DNA of 64,000 bases from Pseudoflavonifractor sp. An85 (GCF_002161235.1 NZ_NFHE01000007.1:1-64000); one strand, 5' to 3'; counted from the first letter of the stretch, positions 9,157 to 16,960 are shown. Numbers and translations: made by a program. The notes: generated from the letters alone by a model not told the origin.

Positions 9157-9200
9157 GTACGTGACAAATATACTTGTCATAACGCAAAGAATCCTTGTCA
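9129..9200 (+). promoter_or_regulatory. Operator array TGACAA-N6-TTGTCA for the XRE repressor
   Basis: Two perfect palindromes TGACAA-N6-TTGTCA occupy 9129-9146 and 9162-9179. A third, degenerate copy with an intact right half (TTGTCA) lies at 9183-9200. Start-to-start distances are 33 and 21 nt, close to three and two helical turns. The first overlaps the -35 element and spacer; the others lie between the start site and the ribosome binding site. Autoregulation by the downstream XRE protein is inferred. Confidence 0.75.
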
Positions 9201-9213
9201 AGGAGGGGTGCTT

Positions 9214-9426
9214 ATGCCGCTGCAAAACCGCCTGAAAGAGTTTCGGGCCGCTCAGGGTCTCAACCAGCAAGAGCTGGGCACTCTGGTGGGAACCTCCCGG
9301 CAGACCATCAGCCTCATCGAACGGGGAGATTATAATCCTTCCGTCACCCTGGCCCTTCGCATCGCCCAGGTCTTCCACCGCCCGGTGGAAGAAGTCTTCT
9401 ATCTCGTTGAGGAGGAGTTACCATGA
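9214..9426 (+). CDS. Small XRE/Cro-CI family repressor
   Basis: A 70-residue protein that is almost entirely one helix-turn-helix domain: RLKEFRAAQGLNQQELGTLV, GTSRQTISLIERGDYNPSV, then LALRIAQVFHRPVEEVFYLVEE. This matches the short YdbL-like Cro/CI regulators that commonly precede ABC transporter or membrane protein operons. The ATG at 9214 follows AAGGAGGGG with correct spacing; the frame is open further upstream but lacks a plausible start. Its stop codon overlaps the next ATG (ATGA). The palindromic operators just upstream make it a likely autorepressor. Confidence 0.9.
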   Translation: MPLQNRLKEFRAAQGLNQQELGTLVGTSRQTISLIERGDYNPSVTLALRIAQVFHRPVEEVFYLVEEELP

Positions 9427-10160
9427 AAGAAGCCAAGAAAAAATCTCCCGCTCGTATTTACCTCACCTTTGCAGCCGTTCTTATCCTCTGCGCTCTCGCG
9501 GGAGGTATCTTCGGTTACACCACCGCATCCAACGAACTTTCCATACATAATCTCAGTCAACGGATCAACCAACTGCTGGCTTCCTTGGGTCCCTGGTGGT
9601 TTGCCCCCAGTTTTTTGCTGCTGGCTGCAGCCACTTGGTGTTACCTGCGAGGCAGACGGCTGCTCCCCCAAGCTATGGAGGACGACGATATATTTCCTCA
9701 GGCCAATCTGACGTTGGGGTGGGCCGTGTTTCTATCCAATCTGGCCATGGTTTTCACATTGATCGCCATGGCGCTGAGTTATACCTCGTCCTGGGGCATC
9801 GGCTGCTCCATCGTGCTTTTGGTGATACAACTGGTGTGGATTAAGGCCATACAAGCCCGGACTATTTCCGCCACCAAGCAACTGCTCCCGGAAAAACGAG
9901 GTAACATCTTTGACTTCAAATTCCAGCACGACTGGTACCAGAGTTGTGATGAGGCAGAGCGGCAGCAAATCGGTCAATGCAGCTACCAAACGTTCAAAGT
10001 AATGACCCTGATTTTCCCCATTGTCATGGCTGTTCTGGCTGTTCTGTCCACCATTGACCTCATCGCCCCCACATATAGCCTGTTGGTGGGAGGGCTCTGG
10101 CTGGTACAGCAGTTTGTGTACAACTACACATCCCTTCAAATGGACAAAGCCAGAAAATAA
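9423..10160 (+). CDS. DUF3169 family membrane protein
   Basis: A 245-residue protein with about six transmembrane segments arranged in three pairs (about 12-32, 57-74, 97-118, 122-142, 190-212, 215-235). Between them is a soluble loop containing GNIFDFKFQHDWYQSCDEAE, typical of DUF3169 proteins. The function of the family is unknown. Genes of this type usually follow a small XRE regulator and accompany ABC transporters, as here. Translation is coupled to the regulator through an ATGA overlap. Confidence 0.8.
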   Translation: MKEAKKKSPARIYLTFAAVLILCALAGGIFGYTTASNELSIHNLSQRINQLLASLGPWWFAPSFLLLAAATWCYLRGRRLLPQAMEDDDIFPQANLTLGWAVFLSNLAMVFTLIAMALSYTSSWGIGCSIVLLVIQLVWIKAIQARTISATKQLLPEKRGNIFDFKFQHDWYQSCDEAERQQIGQCSYQTFKVMTLIFPIVMAVLAVLSTIDLIAPTYSLLVGGLWLVQQFVYNYTSLQMDKARK

Positions 10161-10194
10161 GTTTCCATCCATGAACATACAAGGAGATGGTTTT

Positions 10195-10341
10195 ATGAAA
10201 AAGCCCCCCAAAGATTCCGCCCTGTTTCTCTATGGAATTTTTGCTGTAATCTGGGCTATCAATGCTGACGCAACCGACAGACCAATTCTACTCAAAAACA
10301 GGAAGGTGAATCGTGATGACATTGGAACTACGCAACATTGA
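10195..10341 (+). CDS. Small ORF with one hydrophobic segment, possible remnant
   Basis: A 48-codon ORF. AAGGAG lies 8 nt before its ATG at 10195, and residues 9-23 (ALFLYGIFAVIWAIN) could span a membrane. Its last 26 nt overlap the start of the downstream ABC ATPase gene. I recognise no family. It may be a genuine small membrane protein of the operon, or the start of a longer membrane protein truncated by deletion, since the second half (RPILLKNRKVNRDD) looks unstructured. Confidence 0.35.
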   Translation: MKKPPKDSALFLYGIFAVIWAINADATDRPILLKNRKVNRDDIGTTQH

Positions 10342-11206
10342 AAAGAGCTTTGGAGCCAAGCAAGTGCTCCAGGGCATCACCCTCACCGCCGAGGGCGGTC
10401 AAGCTTTCGGACTGCTGGGCCGCAACGGCGCAGGCAAAACCACCACCATCCGCATCCTTATGGATGTGTTCCCCCCCAACAGCGGGGAAATTCTCCTGGA
10501 TGGTAAGCCCATCGACTACCGTAAGGTATCCCTGGGCTATCTCCCCGAGGAGCGAGGCCTGTACCCTAAAAAGCCCATCGGGCAACAGCTGGTATATTTT
10601 GCTCAGCTCAAAGGGATGACACGTCGGGATGCCACCACAGCGGTCCGCCGCTGGTTGGAGCGTCTGGGTATGGAGGAGCACGAAACCAAGCGGCTGGACA
10701 CCCTGTCCAAGGGCAACCAGCAGAAAATCCAGCTCATCACCGCCCTGGCCCACAACCCGGATATCATCGTCCTGGATGAGCCCTTCTCCGGCTTGGATCC
10801 GGTGAACGCAGGACTTTTGAAAGACGTGGTGAAAGAGCAGATTCAGAAGGGTAAAATCGTCCTCTTCTCCTCTCATCAGATGAACTACATTGAGGAGTTC
10901 TGCCAGAACATTGCCATCCTCAACCAGGGCAAAATCGCCATTTCCGGCAACTTGGAGCAAATCAAGCGCAGCTATCCTCGGGATCGCCTCACCATCCACA
11001 GCCCCCAATACCGGGAGATCCTCTCCCAACTGGGGACTCGCTGCAAGTTGGTTCAGCCTGGAGAGCTTCTGCTCCACTTGGACAGCCCCGACCAAAAGCA
11101 AGCGGTCATGGAAAACCTGGTGTCCCACTACGACATTGACCGGGTGCAGGTCTACGAGCCGTCCCTCAACGATATCTTCGTGGAGTACGCCGGGGACCAC
11201 GTGTGA
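10316..11206 (+). CDS. ABC transporter ATP-binding protein, NatA-like
   Basis: A 296-residue protein. Walker A is GLLGRNGAGKTTT; the Q-loop region is YLPEERGLYPKK; the signature is degenerate (TLSKGNQQKIQ, SKGNQ for SGGQ, usual in NatA-type proteins); Walker B is IIVLDEPFSGLDP, and the switch is SSH. The last ~85 residues form the extra C-terminal (DUF4162-like) domain, ending EPSLNDIFVEYAG. It powers the ABC-2 permease encoded next, probably exporting a small molecule or ion. ATG 10316 fits AGGAAGGTGA better than the GTG at 10313. Confidence 0.92.
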   Translation: MTLELRNIEKSFGAKQVLQGITLTAEGGQAFGLLGRNGAGKTTTIRILMDVFPPNSGEILLDGKPIDYRKVSLGYLPEERGLYPKKPIGQQLVYFAQLKGMTRRDATTAVRRWLERLGMEEHETKRLDTLSKGNQQKIQLITALAHNPDIIVLDEPFSGLDPVNAGLLKDVVKEQIQKGKIVLFSSHQMNYIEEFCQNIAILNQGKIAISGNLEQIKRSYPRDRLTIHSPQYREILSQLGTRCKLVQPGELLLHLDSPDQKQAVMENLVSHYDIDRVQVYEPSLNDIFVEYAGDHV

Positions 11207-11220
11207 AGGGAGAGAAGATC

Positions 11221-12465
11221 ATGAAACAATTTCGAACCATTCTCAGCTTTGAGCTGAAAAATTACTTCAAAAACAAGATTTTTGTGGGCACCACCGTGTT
11301 TATTGTGGCGGTGTTGGCCGTCGTGATGTTTCTACCCAATTTGATCGGCTTTTTCGGTTCCTTGGGCGGCAACGAGGAGGGCAGCGAAGAAAAGTCGGTG
11401 ATTTTGATTTCCGCCCCCTCCCAGAAGATGGGAGAGGGCATCGTCCAGGCCTTTGCCGCCGCCTTCCCCGACGACACCATCACCCAAACCCAGGAGAGTG
11501 TAGAGCAAATCAAAGCCCAGGTCTCCAGCCAAGAGGCCAAATGCGCCTTTGTCTTTGACTCCCTGACCTCCTACACCTACTACATGTACAACCGCTCCCT
11601 CTACGATCAGACGACTCAGATGGCCAATCAAGTCTTGGTGGGGCTGGCACAGGTGGAGGCCATGGCCCAACAGGGATTGACCATGGAACAGGCCAGCGAG
11701 ATCCTCTCCCTCCAAATTGACGTCCATGAGGAGCTTTTGGGGGTGGATCAGGCCCAAAACTATTGGTACACCTACATCATGATTATGGCCCTATACATGG
11801 TCATCATGCTCTATGGGCAGATGGTAGCCTCCCACGTGGCCACGGAAAAGAGCTCCCGGGCCATGGAACTGCTCATCACCAGCGCCACCCCGGTAAACAT
11901 GATGTTCGGCAAGGTGCTGGCCTCCTGCATCGCCGGGTTTGTACAGCTGGCGGTGATTTTCGGCTCCGCTCTGCTGTTTTATCAGCTCAACCAGGACACC
12001 TGGGATGGAAATACCATGATGACCTCCCTGTTTGATATGCCCCTCTCCCTGCTGGTGTATATGCTGGTGTTCTTTGTGCTGGGCTTCCTTCTCTACGCCT
12101 TCCTCTACGGCGCCATCGGTTCCACCGCCACCAAGCTGGAGGACATCAACACCTCGGTGATGCCTCTGACCATGCTCTTTGTGGTGGCCTTCTGTGTGGT
12201 CATGTTCGGTCTGGCCAGCGGCTCGGTGGACAACGTGGCCATGCTGGTGTGTTCTTTCATTCCCTTCACCTCCCCCATCGCCATGTTTGCCCGCATCGCC
12301 ATGTCCACGGTACCGGCGTACCAGATCGCCTTGTCCATCGGCCTGTTGGCGGTGTCCGTGGTGGGCATCGGAGTGCTGTCGGCCAAAATCTACCGGGTGG
12401 GCGTGCTGCTCTACGGTACCCCGCCCAAGCTGGGCGCCATCCTCAAGGCAGTTTGGCAAGCCTAA
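11221..12465 (+). CDS. ABC-2 type permease, NatB-like
   Basis: A 414-residue protein. One N-terminal transmembrane helix (about 17-40) is followed by an extracytoplasmic domain of about 135 residues rich in Gln and Glu, then five or six helices in the C-terminal half, the layout of NatB/ABC-2 exporters. SSRAMELLITSATPVNMMFGKVLA is the conserved coupling-helix stretch of this class. Partner of the preceding ATPase. The ATG at 11221 is preceded by AGGGAGA; an upstream GTG overlapping the ATPase gene is less likely. Confidence 0.88.
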   Translation: MKQFRTILSFELKNYFKNKIFVGTTVFIVAVLAVVMFLPNLIGFFGSLGGNEEGSEEKSVILISAPSQKMGEGIVQAFAAAFPDDTITQTQESVEQIKAQVSSQEAKCAFVFDSLTSYTYYMYNRSLYDQTTQMANQVLVGLAQVEAMAQQGLTMEQASEILSLQIDVHEELLGVDQAQNYWYTYIMIMALYMVIMLYGQMVASHVATEKSSRAMELLITSATPVNMMFGKVLASCIAGFVQLAVIFGSALLFYQLNQDTWDGNTMMTSLFDMPLSLLVYMLVFFVLGFLLYAFLYGAIGSTATKLEDINTSVMPLTMLFVVAFCVVMFGLASGSVDNVAMLVCSFIPFTSPIAMFARIAMSTVPAYQIALSIGLLAVSVVGIGVLSAKIYRVGVLLYGTPPKLGAILKAVWQA

Positions 12466-12491
12466 CTTTTCCCAGTCCAGACGCTTTTTCG

Positions 12492-12520
12492 TTGCCAAAT
12501 TCTCGAGGAAAAGGTATACT
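12492..12520 (+). promoter_or_regulatory. Sigma-A-type promoter of the DUF362 gene
   Basis: TTGCCA (12492-12497), a 17-nt spacer and TATACT (12515-12520), about 52 nt before the ATG. Confidence 0.65.
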
Positions 12521-12571
12521 GTAACTACCGATTTCTACCCACCCATATGACGAAACAAGGAGCAATGAGGT

Positions 12572-13699
12572 ATGGAAAAAGCAAAAGTATATTACACCGA
12601 TTTCCGCACCAAGCTGGGCGAGGGTCTCCCCACCAAATTGAAGCGTCTCATCCGCGCCGCAGGAATTGGTGACATGGACATGGAAAACAAGTTTGTGGCC
12701 ATTAAGATGCACTTTGGCGAGCTGGGTAATCTGGGCTTCCTCCGCCCCAACTACGCCAAGGCCGTGGCCGATGTGGTGAAAGAACTGGGCGGCAAGCCCT
12801 TCCTCACTGACTGCAACACCCTCTATGTGGGCAGCCGGAAAAACGCCCTGGAGCACCTGTACTGCGCCTGGGAAAACGGCTTTACCCCCATGACTGTGGG
12901 CTGCCCCATTCTCATTGGTGACGGCCTGAAGGGTACCGACGACGTGGAGGTCCCCGTCAACGGCGAGTATGTCCAGAACGCCAAAATCGGCCGAGCCATT
13001 ATGGATGCCGACGTATTTATCTCCCTGAACCACTTCAAGGGTCACGAAATGGCGGGCTTTGGCGGCGCCATCAAGAACATCGGCATGGGCTGCGGCTCCC
13101 GGGCCGGTAAGAAAGAGCAGCACCACAATGGTCAGCCCTCCGTCCACCAGGATAAATGTGTGGGCTGCAAGTCCTGCATGAAGGAGTGCGCCAACCAAGG
13201 TCTGGCCTTTGATGAGACCACCCGGAAGATGCACATTGTCAAAGAAAACTGCGTAGGCTGTGGCCGCTGCATCGGCGCCTGCAACTTCGACGCCATCGAC
13301 TTCTCCAGCTGGGCCGCTGTGAAGGACCTGAACTGCCGCATGGCCGAGTACGCCAAGGCGGTGGTGGATGGCCGTCCCAACTTCCACATCTCCCTCATCG
13401 TGGACGTCAGCCCCAACTGCGACTGCCACGCCGAAAACGACGCCCCCATCCTCCCCAACATCGGCATGTTCGCCTCCTTCGATCCCCTGGCTCTGGATCA
13501 GGCCTGTGTGGATGCTTGCCTGGCCTGCGACCCCCTGCCCAACAGCCAACTCAGCGACAACATGGCCAAGCCGGACTTCTGCGACCACCACGATCACTTC
13601 GAAAACAGCACCCCGGATTCGGAATATAAGACCTGTCTGGAGCACGCTGAGAAGATCGGCATCGGTACCCGCAGCTATGAGCTGGTGTTTCTGAAGTAA
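12572..13699 (+). CDS. DUF362 domain protein with 2[4Fe-4S] ferredoxin domain
   Basis: A 375-residue protein. The DUF362 domain covers roughly residues 1-185 and contains the conserved SLNHFKGHEMAGFGGAIKN. A ferredoxin module with two cluster motifs, CVGCKSCMKEC and CVGCGRCIGAC, follows at about 190-240, and a C-terminal DUF362 segment closes the protein. The family is common in anaerobes; its reaction is not established, and an electron-transfer or metal-linked role is inferred from the clusters. The gene is monocistronic. A distant paralogue with a C-terminal ferredoxin domain lies at 57192-58340. Confidence 0.88.
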   Translation: MEKAKVYYTDFRTKLGEGLPTKLKRLIRAAGIGDMDMENKFVAIKMHFGELGNLGFLRPNYAKAVADVVKELGGKPFLTDCNTLYVGSRKNALEHLYCAWENGFTPMTVGCPILIGDGLKGTDDVEVPVNGEYVQNAKIGRAIMDADVFISLNHFKGHEMAGFGGAIKNIGMGCGSRAGKKEQHHNGQPSVHQDKCVGCKSCMKECANQGLAFDETTRKMHIVKENCVGCGRCIGACNFDAIDFSSWAAVKDLNCRMAEYAKAVVDGRPNFHISLIVDVSPNCDCHAENDAPILPNIGMFASFDPLALDQACVDACLACDPLPNSQLSDNMAKPDFCDHHDHFENSTPDSEYKTCLEHAEKIGIGTRSYELVFLK

Positions 13700-13704
13700 C
13701 CTTG

Positions 13705-13742
13705 AAAAAGGACCTGCCTTCCCAAAGGCAGGTCCTTTTTTG
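13705..13742 (+). terminator. Terminator of the DUF362 gene
   Basis: A 16-bp stem, AAAAAGGACCTGCCTT paired with AAGGCAGGTCCTTTTT around a 4-nt loop, ending in a T6 run. Confidence 0.92.
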
Positions 13743-13806
13743 CATATTGCACAGGTTTTCTCTTTCATGTTATGCTCGTTATTTCTTGCATAATATAAAT
13801 TATATA

Positions 13807-13835
13807 TTGACCAGCCGTGTGTTCCGCTGTATAAT
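13807..13835 (+). promoter_or_regulatory. Sigma-A promoter of the YczE-like gene
   Basis: TTGACC (13807-13812), 17-nt spacer and a perfect TATAAT (13830-13835). Transcription should start near 13842, just before the leader hairpin. Confidence 0.75.
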
Positions 13836-13856
13836 AAAAATACAAGGATTCACGTG

Positions 13857-13905
13857 GTTATTTAAAAACATTGGGGAGATTCACTCCCCAATGTTTTTAA
13901 ATAAC
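13857..13905 (+). promoter_or_regulatory. Perfect 22-bp leader hairpin, possible attenuator
   Basis: The arms 13857-13878 and 13884-13905 are perfectly complementary over 22 nt with a 5-nt loop. The GC-rich core (CATTGGGGAG/CTCCCCAATG) is followed by GTTTTTAAATAA, so the structure could terminate transcription inside the leader. It lies between the promoter and the start codon of the YczE-like gene, while the upstream gene already has its own terminator. Regulated attenuation is an inference. Confidence 0.6.
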
Positions 13906-13932
13906 GAAATAACATGATATGAGAGAAGGAGA

Positions 13933-14652
13933 ATGGGAAGTAATATGGATGTCAAGAAGTTTTGTTTCCGAGTGCTGTTCTATGTGTTGGGCCTGTTTGT
14001 CATGGCCATCGGAGTCACCTTTGCCGCCAACTCCAATTTGGGTATGTCCCCGGTGAACTCTATCCCTGCCGTGCTCAGCGCCATCACCAACATTGAAATG
14101 GGCAACTGCGTCATCATCATCTTCTCCTTGTTCATTGTGGCACAAATCGTCATACTGCGTCGGGAATTCCGCCTGATCAACCTGACCCAGCTGATTTTCT
14201 CCACCATCTTCGGCTTCTTCGTGGATTTCACTGACGCTCTCTTCCAGGGCTTTTGCCTACCCACCATCGCCGGACGCGCGGTGATGATGCTCTTCAGCCT
14301 GGTCTTTATCGCCATCGGCGTGTCCGCCTATGTGGCCACCGACCTCATCAATATGCCCATGGAGGGCATGACCCTGGCCATCACCCAAAAGGTGAAAACC
14401 AAGACCTTCCGCCAGGTCAAAGTGGTGGTGGATACCACCACCGTCCTGATCGCTTTGGTGCTCTCCCTGATCTTCATGGGCACCATCCAGACCAACCTGG
14501 GCATCACCGGTTACCCCACCAGTCTGGTGTTTGTGGGTACCATTGTCAGCGCCGTGGGCGTGGGCACCGTCATGGGCCCCGTGCAGAAGGTGGTCCTCCC
14601 CCCCATTCGCAAGATTTGCTTTGGCGACGCAGCCAAAACCACTTCCAAGTAA
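13933..14652 (+). CDS. YczE/YyaS-like integral membrane protein
   Basis: A 239-residue protein with five or six transmembrane helices. The motif FAANSNLGMSPVNSIP and the later YVATDLINMPMEGM are typical of the YczE/YitT-like membrane protein group; no biochemical function is established for the family. The start is uncertain. The first ATG (13933) lies only 1 nt from GGAG, and a second ATG at 13945 (MDVKKF) is equally possible. The gene has its own promoter, an unusually stable leader hairpin and a terminator. Confidence 0.8.
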   Translation: MGSNMDVKKFCFRVLFYVLGLFVMAIGVTFAANSNLGMSPVNSIPAVLSAITNIEMGNCVIIIFSLFIVAQIVILRREFRLINLTQLIFSTIFGFFVDFTDALFQGFCLPTIAGRAVMMLFSLVFIAIGVSAYVATDLINMPMEGMTLAITQKVKTKTFRQVKVVVDTTTVLIALVLSLIFMGTIQTNLGITGYPTSLVFVGTIVSAVGVGTVMGPVQKVVLPPIRKICFGDAAKTTSK

Positions 14653-14667
14653 ATACTCTTTCCACAG

Positions 14668-14706
14668 GCCGTGCAGAGATCTTGAATCTCCTGCACGGCT
14701 TTTTTA
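14668..14706 (+). terminator. Terminator of the YczE-like gene
   Basis: GCCGTGCAG pairs with CTGCACGGC, with AGAT/ATCT continuing inside the loop, followed by T6. Confidence 0.9.
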
Positions 14707-14713
14707 ATTACCC

Positions 14714-14763
14714 TTGACATAGCGTCTCTAATCAGTTAGACTATACATGGACTCTATTAGAGT
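14714..14763 (+). promoter_or_regulatory. Promoter and dyad operators of the BlaI/M56 operon
   Basis: TTGACA (14714-14719), 17-nt spacer and TAGACT (14737-14742) form the promoter. Two dyads overlap or follow it: GTCTCTAATCAGTTAGAC (about 14724-14741) within the spacer and -10, and the perfect ACTCTA-T-TAGAGT (14751-14763) near the start site. They share CTCTA/TTAGA half-sites and are probable BlaI-type operators. Confidence 0.6.
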
Positions 14764-14780
14764 AGAGAGGATGTGATACC

Positions 14781-15146
14781 ATGGAGACACCCAAGGTTTT
14801 TGAAAGCGAGTATCGCTTTTGCCTGATCTTGTGGGAAAACGAGCCCATTCGCAGCGGCGAACTGGTAAAGCTGTGTAGCCAACAACTGGGCTGGAAGCCC
14901 ACCACCACCTACACCGTCATCAAGCGCCTGTCCCAACGCGGGGTGGTGAAAAACGAGAACAGCGTGGTGACCACTCTGGTCAGCAAGGAGGAGGTTCAAG
15001 CCGCTCAAATTGACGAGCTGGTGGAACGCACCTTTGAGGGCTCTCTCCCCGCCTTCATTGCCGCCTTTACCAAACATCAGAAGCTCAATCAGAGGGAGAT
15101 TGACGAGGTACAAGAGATGATCGACCGCTTCCGAAAGGAGGGGTGA
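14781..15146 (+). CDS. BlaI/MecI/CopY-family transcriptional repressor
   Basis: A 121-residue protein. The winged helix covers residues 5-70: YRFCLILWENEPIRSGELVK, then GWKPTTTYTVIKRLSQRGVV, matching the BlaI W-x-x-TTV-x-TLL-x-R-L-x-x-KG-x-V pattern. The short C-terminal helical part would dimerise and is the usual site of cleavage by the partner protease. It overlaps the M56 protease gene, the standard repressor/anti-repressor arrangement. Two dyads in the promoter suggest autoregulation. The inducer is unknown and need not be a beta-lactam. Confidence 0.9.
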   Translation: METPKVFESEYRFCLILWENEPIRSGELVKLCSQQLGWKPTTTYTVIKRLSQRGVVKNENSVVTTLVSKEEVQAAQIDELVERTFEGSLPAFIAAFTKHQKLNQREIDEVQEMIDRFRKEG

Positions 15147-15148
15147 CT

Positions 15149-16609
15149 GTGTCCAAACTCTTCCTAATCTGCCTGCACACCAGTTTGTCTGCCGGGTGGC
15201 TGGTGCTGCTGGTGGTATGTCTGCGTCTCATCCTTCACAAGGCCCCCAAATGGACCCTCCTGCTGCTGTGGGCGGTGGTGGCACTGCGTCTGATGATCCC
15301 CGCCCCCTTGGAATTGCCTTTCTCCCTACCTGCAACCTCCACACCAGGTACTGCAGCCATGGAGGATTGGCTGGATGACTATGTGGGTGATGTGGAGATC
15401 ATCCATGACGACTCGGAACTTTATGACGCCGCCGTGTCCGCCGGACGCACTCCCATTCACGCCGGAGAAGATGGGTATTATGTGGTCACCGCTCCCGATC
15501 AGCGCAGTGAACCCGCCACGGTGGAAAACACAGTGGTGCCGGTACTGGCTATGGTCTGGGCGTGTGGCGTGGTACTCTTGGCGGGATATGCCGGCATCAG
15601 CGACTGGCGGCTTCGCCGCAAAATGGCCACTTCCGTGGTGTTGCGGGATAACATTCGCCAAAGCGACCAGATTTCCACCCCCTTTGTACTGGGGCTGGTG
15701 CGGCCCACCATCTATCTCCCTTTCCACATGGATGTGTCCACCTTGCCCCATGTGCTGGCCCACGAACAGACCCACATCCGGCGAGGTGACCCCTGGTGGA
15801 AAGCCTTGGGATTCCTTTTGTTATGCGTGTACTGGTTCCAACCTCTGCTGTGGGTAGCCTACGCTCACCTGTGCCGGGATTTGGAGCTGGCCTGTGACGA
15901 GGCGGTGATCCGCTCCATGGCTCCCGCCCAGCGTGCAGACTACTCCCAGGCTCTGCTCACATGCAGTGTGTCCAACCGGTTTCCCTTTGCCGACCCCCTG
16001 GCCTTTGGCGAGGTGGGGGTGAAAGACCGGGTGCAGCACGTGCTCTCTTACCAAAAGCCAACCTTCTGGTTTGTGCTGGTGTCTCTGGTGGCCTGCGCTG
16101 GGTTGGCGGTGGGATTTCTCACCACGTCCCAGGCTCCCACCTCCCTAAGCGGCCAGCCCCCAGAGGAGCTATCCAACCTCTATGTGGGAGATGCCCCCCG
16201 TGTGTCTGCCCTGGTGCAGACGTTGCCTTACCCCAAAGAGTATTCCTACCACTCCATTGCCCTGCAAACCGCCCAGGAGCCCTATGGGATGACGGTGTAC
16301 TTGCAGCAGACAGAAAGCTCTCAGGAAAACCTTCAGTCCTGTGCTGAGACGGCCTTTGACCGCATTTCCAATTTGGGCACCCTCACCTTCTTGGTCCAGG
16401 ATGCCCAGGGCACACAGACCCGCCTGGTGTGCTATCAACGAGAGAACACCCAGCTGACAAAGGAACTCACCGACCAGCAGCTGCTCCTGACCTTTTCCCA
16501 GGGCATCGAGGAGAGCGGTTACACCATCACTGACTGGGTCTTTGCCTCCGATGGAGCCTATGACCTGGACGGGGTGGTGGAGTACACAGATGGCAATGAG
16601 CTTCCTTGA
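15149..16609 (+). CDS. M56 (BlaR1/MecR1-like) membrane metallopeptidase
   Basis: A 486-residue protein with N-terminal transmembrane helices (about 7-25, 33-50) and one at about 130-150. HVLAHEQTHIRRGDPWWKA carries the HExxH zinc site (HEQTH), and LELACDEAVI supplies the third-ligand region. After a last helix (about 303-325) come some 155 extracytoplasmic residues that do not resemble the penicillin-binding sensor of BlaR1, so the signal may be different. GTG 15149 is chosen because AAAGGAGG is correctly spaced there. The reading frame is cut by a TGA at 16607-16609, but 78 more codons continue in the same frame. Confidence 0.85.
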   Translation: MSKLFLICLHTSLSAGWLVLLVVCLRLILHKAPKWTLLLLWAVVALRLMIPAPLELPFSLPATSTPGTAAMEDWLDDYVGDVEIIHDDSELYDAAVSAGRTPIHAGEDGYYVVTAPDQRSEPATVENTVVPVLAMVWACGVVLLAGYAGISDWRLRRKMATSVVLRDNIRQSDQISTPFVLGLVRPTIYLPFHMDVSTLPHVLAHEQTHIRRGDPWWKALGFLLLCVYWFQPLLWVAYAHLCRDLELACDEAVIRSMAPAQRADYSQALLTCSVSNRFPFADPLAFGEVGVKDRVQHVLSYQKPTFWFVLVSLVACAGLAVGFLTTSQAPTSLSGQPPEELSNLYVGDAPRVSALVQTLPYPKEYSYHSIALQTAQEPYGMTVYLQQTESSQENLQSCAETAFDRISNLGTLTFLVQDAQGTQTRLVCYQRENTQLTKELTDQQLLLTFSQGIEESGYTITDWVFASDGAYDLDGVVEYTDGNELP

Positions 16610-16843
16610 AAGTTGGCCTTCATCCGGGACGGAGTGGTCTACCCTGTATCGAAAGATTTTGAGGAAGGCTATGAGGTAGCCCACAACAGCCGCTTGGAGT
16701 ATCTGGGCCACGGCACCGTTCAAAACGACTTTGAAAACACCACGCTTCAAAACCGGTATCAATCCTCCATGTCCTTCTCTTATGGAGAGGAACCCTACGG
16801 CGTACTCTTCCAATCCGACGACCAGGAAGTTCCCATGTCGTAG
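16610..16843 (+). pseudogene. In-frame tail of the M56 gene beyond a TGA stop
   Basis: The frame of the M56 protease stays open for 77 codons after the TGA at 16607-16609 and ends at a TAG. The translation (FIRDGVVYPVSKDFEEGYEV, then LEYLGHGTVQND) looks like real protein and is compatible with the C-terminus of the sensor domain. The only internal start, TTG 16613, has no clear ribosome binding site. I read it as the last part of the gene cut off by a nonsense mutation. A sequencing error or a separate ORF are alternatives. Confidence 0.5.
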
Positions 16844-16905
16844 ATGAAACATTCCATCGAACCCCATCGAACAATAAAAAATATCCCATCTTCCCCTGCT
16901 GCATG

Positions 16906-16959
16906 AAAGCCACCTGCTTGGAAATACTGAATACAGTATCTTCCAAACGAGGTGGCTTT
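16906..16959 (+). promoter_or_regulatory. Hairpin sequestering the sigG ribosome binding site
   Basis: Three nested stems: AAAGCCACCT (16906-16915) with AGGTGGCTTT (16950-16959), TTGGAA (16918-16923) with TTCCAA (16941-16946), and ATACTG (16924-16929) with CAGTAT (16934-16939), closed by the loop AATA. The Shine-Dalgarno sequence AGGTGG is paired with CCACCT, and the GTG start follows one base after the stem. Folding should strongly lower translation of sigG. Confidence 0.8.
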
Positions 16960-16960
16960 T

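Noticed and set aside
16607-16660. Selenocysteine at the TGA in the M56 gene
   Set aside because: No convincing SECIS-like stem with an exposed G follows the TGA at the expected distance, and M56 proteins are not known selenoproteins.
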